Shown: positions 6,426 through 9,787 of the stretch, piece by piece
How the letters are laid out: each line of letters starts with the position of its first letter
How positions within the stretch are numbered: the stretch's first letter is position 1
Source of the DNA: an archaeon
GTDB taxonomy: Archaea > Asgardarchaeota > Hermodarchaeia > Hermodarchaeales > Hermodarchaeaceae
Reading direction: 5' to 3'
Assembly: GCA_016550415.1 (NCBI GenBank)
Contig: JABXGU010000417.1
Span: forward strand, 1 to 9,787
DNA length: 9,787 nucleotides
The notes under the pieces: model-generated
The model's input: only the letters and a program-made list of their open reading frames with translations
Told to the model about the DNA's origin: nothing
Database searches by the model: none
Position numbers and translations under genes: made by a program

Positions 6426-7823
6426 TTAGTCTTTGCCTCCAAAGGCGATTGAGCCTGATCCGAAACGGATTAGTGGACCTCCATCAGAGACTCGAGCTGA
6501 TTGACCTCCCTTACCGCAATGCCCTTCTTCAAACTCAAAGGTATCCTTTCCGACGCCCTCGATCTTTAGAAGAGCGTCAGTGGCAATTCCTGAAATTGAT
6601 AGATTTGTGACTGGTTGTCCCAACTCTCCATCCACGATTTCATAGGCTTCTTGAACACCAACTTGGAAACTAGCGTTGAGTTTAACCTCTCCACCCATCA
6701 TACTTACACAGAAATAGCCAAAGTCAATACCCTTAAAGAGTTCATCATCAGCAAAGTTACCCTGCTCAAAGAAAGTATTTCGCATACGAATCAATGGGAA
6801 AAATCTGTAATCCTCACTCCGAGCATTTCCCGTCACTGGTATCCCCATTTGATGTGCATATTCGCGGTTAGTTAATAGCCCATTGAGTGTCCCGTCCTTG
6901 ATGATTTCAACACGGGATGTGGGAACACCTTCATCATCATACTTGACACTCCCAAAGCCACCTGCCAATGTACCATCATCAATCATGTAAACTCCCTTTG
7001 GTGCAACTTCTTGACCCATTTTTCCTGCAAAGGCACTCTGAAGTGTTAGGTCAGCTTCAGCCAAATGTCCAAGTGCCTCATGGGCAAGCGTTCCTACAAT
7101 TTTTGGAGCAAGTACACAGGCAAAGCTACCTGGCTTAGGTGAAGTTCCAGCCAATTGCTTTTGCACCATCTCAACACAGTGGTCAGCAAGATCTGCAGGA
7201 GGATGTTCATTTTCGAGATACTCCCATCCTTGAGAAGTGGAACCATAACCTTCACGGGCACCTGTTATTTTATTACCCTCCGTGCCTGACAACCAAACAC
7301 CAAGATAAACATGACCTGATTCCAATTCTAATTCGGTACCTTCACTAGTTACAAAGAACTTTGTTCCCATCGATTCACGAAGCCCTATTGTAATGGCAGA
7401 CATCCTTTTGTCAAGACGCTGACATTCACGCCATAATTCATCGGCATAAGCTATTTTTTCTTTAGGATCTACTTCAGAGGGAATCCTAGCGAAGTTCACT
7501 TTTATCTTATCTTGTACTGGTTTTGCCTTGGCGAGAGAGATTGGTTCTCGTCGGCTTTTTCCTGCACTAGAGGCAAGAGAATATGCGTTTTTGACTGACA
7601 CTTTTAATGCTGAAAGGGAAAGGTCGCTGCTTGATACAAAGCCCCAGGCTCCGCCAGCTAAAACTCGTATACCCACACCCTCTTCAATTCGTTGAATAAT
7701 ACTGCGTACACGACCATCTTCATACCGGATGTAACCTCGATTCATCGATTCAGCACGTAATTCAACGTAGGTGGCTCCAAGCTTTTGACCAAAATCAGCG
7801 GCTTTCTCTAGAACATCAATCAA
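6426..7823 (-). CDS. tldD: TldD, zinc metalloprotease subunit
   Basis: Catalytic subunit of the TldD/TldE peptidase; 465 residues from the preferred TTG (468 from a GTG at 7832). In the 468 numbering, HEALGH at 251-256 is the HExxxH zinc motif, and Cys439 in GHCGKGGQ is the expected third zinc ligand of the family. IDDGTLAGGFGSVKYDDEGVP (284-304), TGNARS and MMGGEV (378-383) are further conserved points. The N-terminal domain includes the GVGIRV and GWGF-like (GAWGF, 61-65) strand segment common to the family. TTG at 7823 is chosen because GGAGTGG (7835-7829) lies 5 nt ahead of it, while it overlaps the GTG at 7832. It sits 130 nt after htpX and 38 nt before tldE. Active-site residues are intact, so it should be an active protease. 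Confidence 0.95.
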   Translation of the reverse strand: MIDVLEKAADFGQKLGATYVELRAESMNRGYIRYEDGRVRSIIQRIEEGVGIRVLAGGAWGFVSSSDLSLSALKVSVKNAYSLASSAGKSRREPISLAKAKPVQDKIKVNFARIPSEVDPKEKIAYADELWRECQRLDKRMSAITIGLRESMGTKFFVTSEGTELELESGHVYLGVWLSGTEGNKITGAREGYGSTSQGWEYLENEHPPADLADHCVEMVQKQLAGTSPKPGSFACVLAPKIVGTLAHEALGHLAEADLTLQSAFAGKMGQEVAPKGVYMIDDGTLAGGFGSVKYDDEGVPTSRVEIIKDGTLNGLLTNREYAHQMGIPVTGNARSEDYRFFPLIRMRNTFFEQGNFADDELFKGIDFGYFCVSMMGGEVKLNASFQVGVQEAYEIVDGELGQPVTNLSISGIATDALLKIEGVGKDTFEFEEGHCGKGGQSARVSDGGPLIRFGSGSIAFGGKD

Positions 7824-7828
7824 AATGA

Positions 7829-7835
7829 CCACTCC
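7829..7835 (-). promoter_or_regulatory. Ribosome-binding site that decides the tldD start
   Basis: Read on the minus strand, GGAGTGG is followed by TCATT and then TTG (7823-7821). The alternative GTG start at 7832 would lie inside the ribosome-binding sequence itself, so initiation at the TTG is more likely. Confidence 0.55.
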
Positions 7836-7885
7836 TTTTCTATTTCAGAATCTACTCTAATAAGCTAAAATGAATTCTTCAACAC

Positions 7886-7894
7886 CTTAAAAGC
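7886..7894 (-). promoter_or_regulatory. Weak candidate TATA element ahead of tldD
   Basis: On the minus strand CTTTTAAGG lies about 65 nt before the tldD start in the 130-nt gap after htpX. A start of transcription near 7862 would leave a leader of about 40 nt. The gap length suggests tldD-tldE may have its own promoter rather than depend only on htpX readthrough. Another AT-rich option on this strand lies close to the htpX stop. The call is tentative. Confidence 0.2.
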
Positions 7895-7963
7895 TCTTCA
7901 GAATGCACAACTCGATAGTGATATTAACCTTTTCAAAGTATTAGATTCGAAGGATACAGAAAA

Positions 7964-9124
7964 TTATATCTCATCAAGGGCAGGTTGAGCCTCTTCTCTG
8001 GTTGGAACTACTGCTTGTCTTGCTGTAATCTCCTTTTCGAGGTCCTTTAAGAGTAATATTCTCTTGTAAGTTGGAGGATGCGTTGACAGAGCAGCAGAAA
8101 TTCCTCCAAGCCTATGTCTTTTGGCTTCGGTTTCCATGGCTATCAGAAGTTCTCGCTCATCAAGGACTCCATCCTTGTCCAAGTCAAACTGGTGCCGGTG
8201 TGTTTGGATATACCCGACTTCCTTTGCAGCCTGCTTTGAGTCACCAATATAGAAACTTCTCAGCCCAGTATTCTTAGACGCTTCAGCAAGGCTTAATCCC
8301 CAAGTGATTTTTGCAAGGGCACTCTGGAGGGCACGTGGATCACCTGTAAGCTGAGCTGAGTAAGAGTCAGCATAGTGTTCACGCATTCGACTAAGCCCAC
8401 GTACAACCAACAGGGAAAGACCAAAGACTAAGGCAGAAAGCACAGCAATGGCAATTAAAGCGAAAAGAATGACTAAACAGCCCTTTCCATTCTTTGACCC
8501 ACGACCAGAATAGGCTGCTGCTCTCCCACCCCAAAGAGAACCACGAAGAACCATAAGAGCAATCAGAGGAATGGCAGAAGCCAGCGTCATCACTATAAGA
8601 TCTTTATGACGGATGTGACCCAATTCATGAGCTAATACACCACTGATTTCTCGCTGATTCAGCGTATTGATAAGACCTGTGTGAACAGCAAGAGTAGCAC
8701 CACCAGCAGTCCGACCAAAAACGAAGGCATTCGGCACTTTGCTCTCAACAACTGCTACATTGGGCATTGGCAAGTCAGCCTTTCGGGATAAACGCTCCAC
8801 TTCTTCATAGAGCCACCCTCCACTCCGTCTGTCAACATATTTCATTCTCACAGCAACCCGAACCATTGCTGGCCCAATGAGCCATTGAAAGAGCAGCATC
8901 AATACGCCAACGAAAAACGCCCACATAATGTCGTAGGGGAGAGGTATCGCAAAAGAAGTGAAAGGAATGGTATACCACCAGATTAAGGCAAAAAAGTCAT
9001 CCATTAGGAGATAACCGAATACGATGTCAATAATATAGACCATCGCAAGGGCAAAAAGAGTACCAACAATAAAGACACCTAATGTTGCCCATACCATCCT
9101 AACTCGTAGTTTAGCAAGATGCAT
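7964..9124 (-). CDS. htpX: HtpX-like M48 membrane zinc protease with an EF-hand insertion
   Basis: A 386-residue membrane metalloprotease predicted to cut misfolded membrane proteins on the cytoplasmic side. Hydrophobic segments at about 10-37 and 64-92 precede the catalytic domain, and two more follow at about 176-194 and 216-242. HELGH at 166-170 binds zinc; Glu249 in REHYAD (248-253) is the likely third ligand, and STHPP (347-351) is the conserved closing motif of the family. Between these, residues 314-325 form a textbook EF-hand loop (D-x-D-x-D-G-x-x-D-x-x-E) flanked by helical sequence, which HtpX proteins normally lack; calcium control is inferred. The length exceeds the roughly 290 residues of bacterial HtpX, owing to this insertion, the longer N-terminus and a polar tail. 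ATG start with GGAGG 9 nt upstream. It is divergent from the zinc-ribbon gene and upstream of tldD. Confidence 0.95.
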   Translation of the reverse strand: MHLAKLRVRMVWATLGVFIVGTLFALAMVYIIDIVFGYLLMDDFFALIWWYTIPFTSFAIPLPYDIMWAFFVGVLMLLFQWLIGPAMVRVAVRMKYVDRRSGGWLYEEVERLSRKADLPMPNVAVVESKVPNAFVFGRTAGGATLAVHTGLINTLNQREISGVLAHELGHIRHKDLIVMTLASAIPLIALMVLRGSLWGGRAAAYSGRGSKNGKGCLVILFALIAIAVLSALVFGLSLLVVRGLSRMREHYADSYSAQLTGDPRALQSALAKITWGLSLAEASKNTGLRSFYIGDSKQAAKEVGYIQTHRHQFDLDKDGVLDERELLIAMETEAKRHRLGGISAALSTHPPTYKRILLLKDLEKEITARQAVVPTREEAQPALDEI

Positions 9125-9224
9125 GTTGATATTCCTCCGGTTAACTTGATTCTAATAGAAAAGTTTCTTGGCAATAAAGTTAATGTGACTGGTCCATAAT
9201 TGAACCTTGCAGGAGTTAATTCCA
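9125..9224. promoter_or_regulatory. Divergent promoter region between htpX and the zinc-ribbon gene
   Basis: This 100-nt gap serves both directions. On the minus strand, CTTTATTG (9179-9172) is a TATA-like element about 26 nt before a start near 9150, followed by a strong GGAGG (9138-9134) 9 nt ahead of the htpX ATG. On the plus strand the AT-rich stretches at 9150-9163 and 9172-9184 are possible TATA elements, and GGAG (9212-9215) precedes the TTG at 9225. The overlap of the two candidate promoters suggests the genes could be regulated together or against each other. Confidence 0.4.
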
Positions 9225-9787
9225 TTGTCGCGCGTTACAAAGGGTCTTCGATGTTCCCACTGCGATGCTCCCCTAGAATACAAAGCAGGAGATGCACTTG
9301 TCACCTGTAGCTACTGTGGTACGACTCAAGTAGTTGACGTTAGTCGACCCTTTTTAATTGAACATTTCATGTTACCAATTCGACTAGAACCTGAAGGAGT
9401 AGACGGAGTACTCCTAAGCTGGATGAGAAAGGGGTTCCTGAAACGAGAAGACCTTCACCGCAAAGCCAAAATAACTAGCAAACTTCTGCGTATGCTCCCC
9501 TTTTGGCTGGCAGAGGTAAAAGCTGAATCAAAATATAAGGGAATATATAATCGGGTTTCACCACCCATTGTCAAGACTAAGACTCTTGGAAAAACCTACC
9601 ACTGGCTAATTCTGGCAAGACGTCGAGCAGGATTCCCCACCAAGGAATTCGATTTGCCCGCAGCAGCTACACAACCCTATGATTTCAGAAAAATACCAGA
9701 ACACGCAGAAGTCATCAACTCCCAACTCACCCGTGGCGAAGCACTACAACAAGTGAAACAAGAGGTAGAAGAACATCACCGCTACCT
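9225..9787 (+). CDS. Zinc-ribbon protein of unknown function (3' truncated)
   Basis: The frame is open for 187 codons and leaves the window without a stop. From the TTG it reads MSRVTKGLRCSHCDAPLEY, with CSHC at 10-13 and CSYC at 28-31, a compact N-terminal zinc ribbon of the kind found in archaeal nucleic-acid-binding and transcription-related proteins. It is followed by a mixed helical/beta region with PFWLAEVKAESKYKG (about 99-113), and by a Glu/Gln-rich helix at the visible end (EALQQVKQEVEEHH). No helicase or nuclease motif is visible. Similar zinc-ribbon-plus-PFW proteins are, as I recall, often labelled hypothetical or loosely PriA-like; I would not assign a function. TTG 9225 is chosen because GGAG (9212-9215) lies 9 nt upstream; an in-frame TTG at 9207 is bounded by a TGA at 9201. 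Divergent from htpX. Confidence 0.75.
   Translation, partial: MSRVTKGLRCSHCDAPLEYKAGDALVTCSYCGTTQVVDVSRPFLIEHFMLPIRLEPEGVDGVLLSWMRKGFLKREDLHRKAKITSKLLRMLPFWLAEVKAESKYKGIYNRVSPPIVKTKTLGKTYHWLILARRRAGFPTKEFDLPAAATQPYDFRKIPEHAEVINSQLTRGEALQQVKQEVEEHHRY

Overview
The window looks like chromosomal DNA from an archaeon, most likely an uncultivated lineage. The DnaK is of the archaeal, Thermoplasma-like kind: it has a TSNS phosphate-1 loop and lacks the extra N-terminal segment of proteobacterial DnaK. Start regions carry pieces of the archaeal GGAGGTGA ribosome-binding consensus, and several are preceded by TATA-box-like AT stretches rather than -35/-10 pairs. GTG and TTG starts are common. I cannot fix the phylum; Asgard-type or Thermoplasmata-type archaea would both fit.

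Layout. Positions 1-108 are the 3' end of an unrecognised plus-strand gene. Positions 256-907 hold a two-gene unit: a 77-residue membrane protein with a CPFC motif, overlapping by 8 nt a thioredoxin with a charged N-terminal extension and a CAPC active site. Positions 908-1096 hold two perfect inverted repeats, the second being a GC-rich nested stem that could be an unannotated structured RNA. Positions 1097-4977 hold grpE-dnaK-dnaJ in that order. Converging on them is a minus-strand group: htpX (9124-7964), tldD (7823-6426) and tldE/pmbA (6387-5011). Divergent from htpX, starting about 9225 and running off the window, is a zinc-ribbon protein.

How it fits together. Almost everything recognisable concerns protein quality control. 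The Hsp70 machine (DnaK ATPase, DnaJ co-chaperone, GrpE nucleotide exchange factor) refolds client proteins. HtpX is a membrane zinc protease for damaged membrane proteins. TldD/TldE is a cytosolic two-subunit zinc protease that trims unfolded peptides. Thioredoxin keeps cysteines reduced. The unusual points are a complete EF-hand calcium loop inserted in HtpX, near-identical Lys/Arg-rich C-terminal tails on both GrpE and DnaK, a PDCD5-like N-terminal helix on the thioredoxin, and the GC-rich folded element upstream of grpE. No mobile elements, CRISPR arrays, tRNA or rRNA genes were seen.
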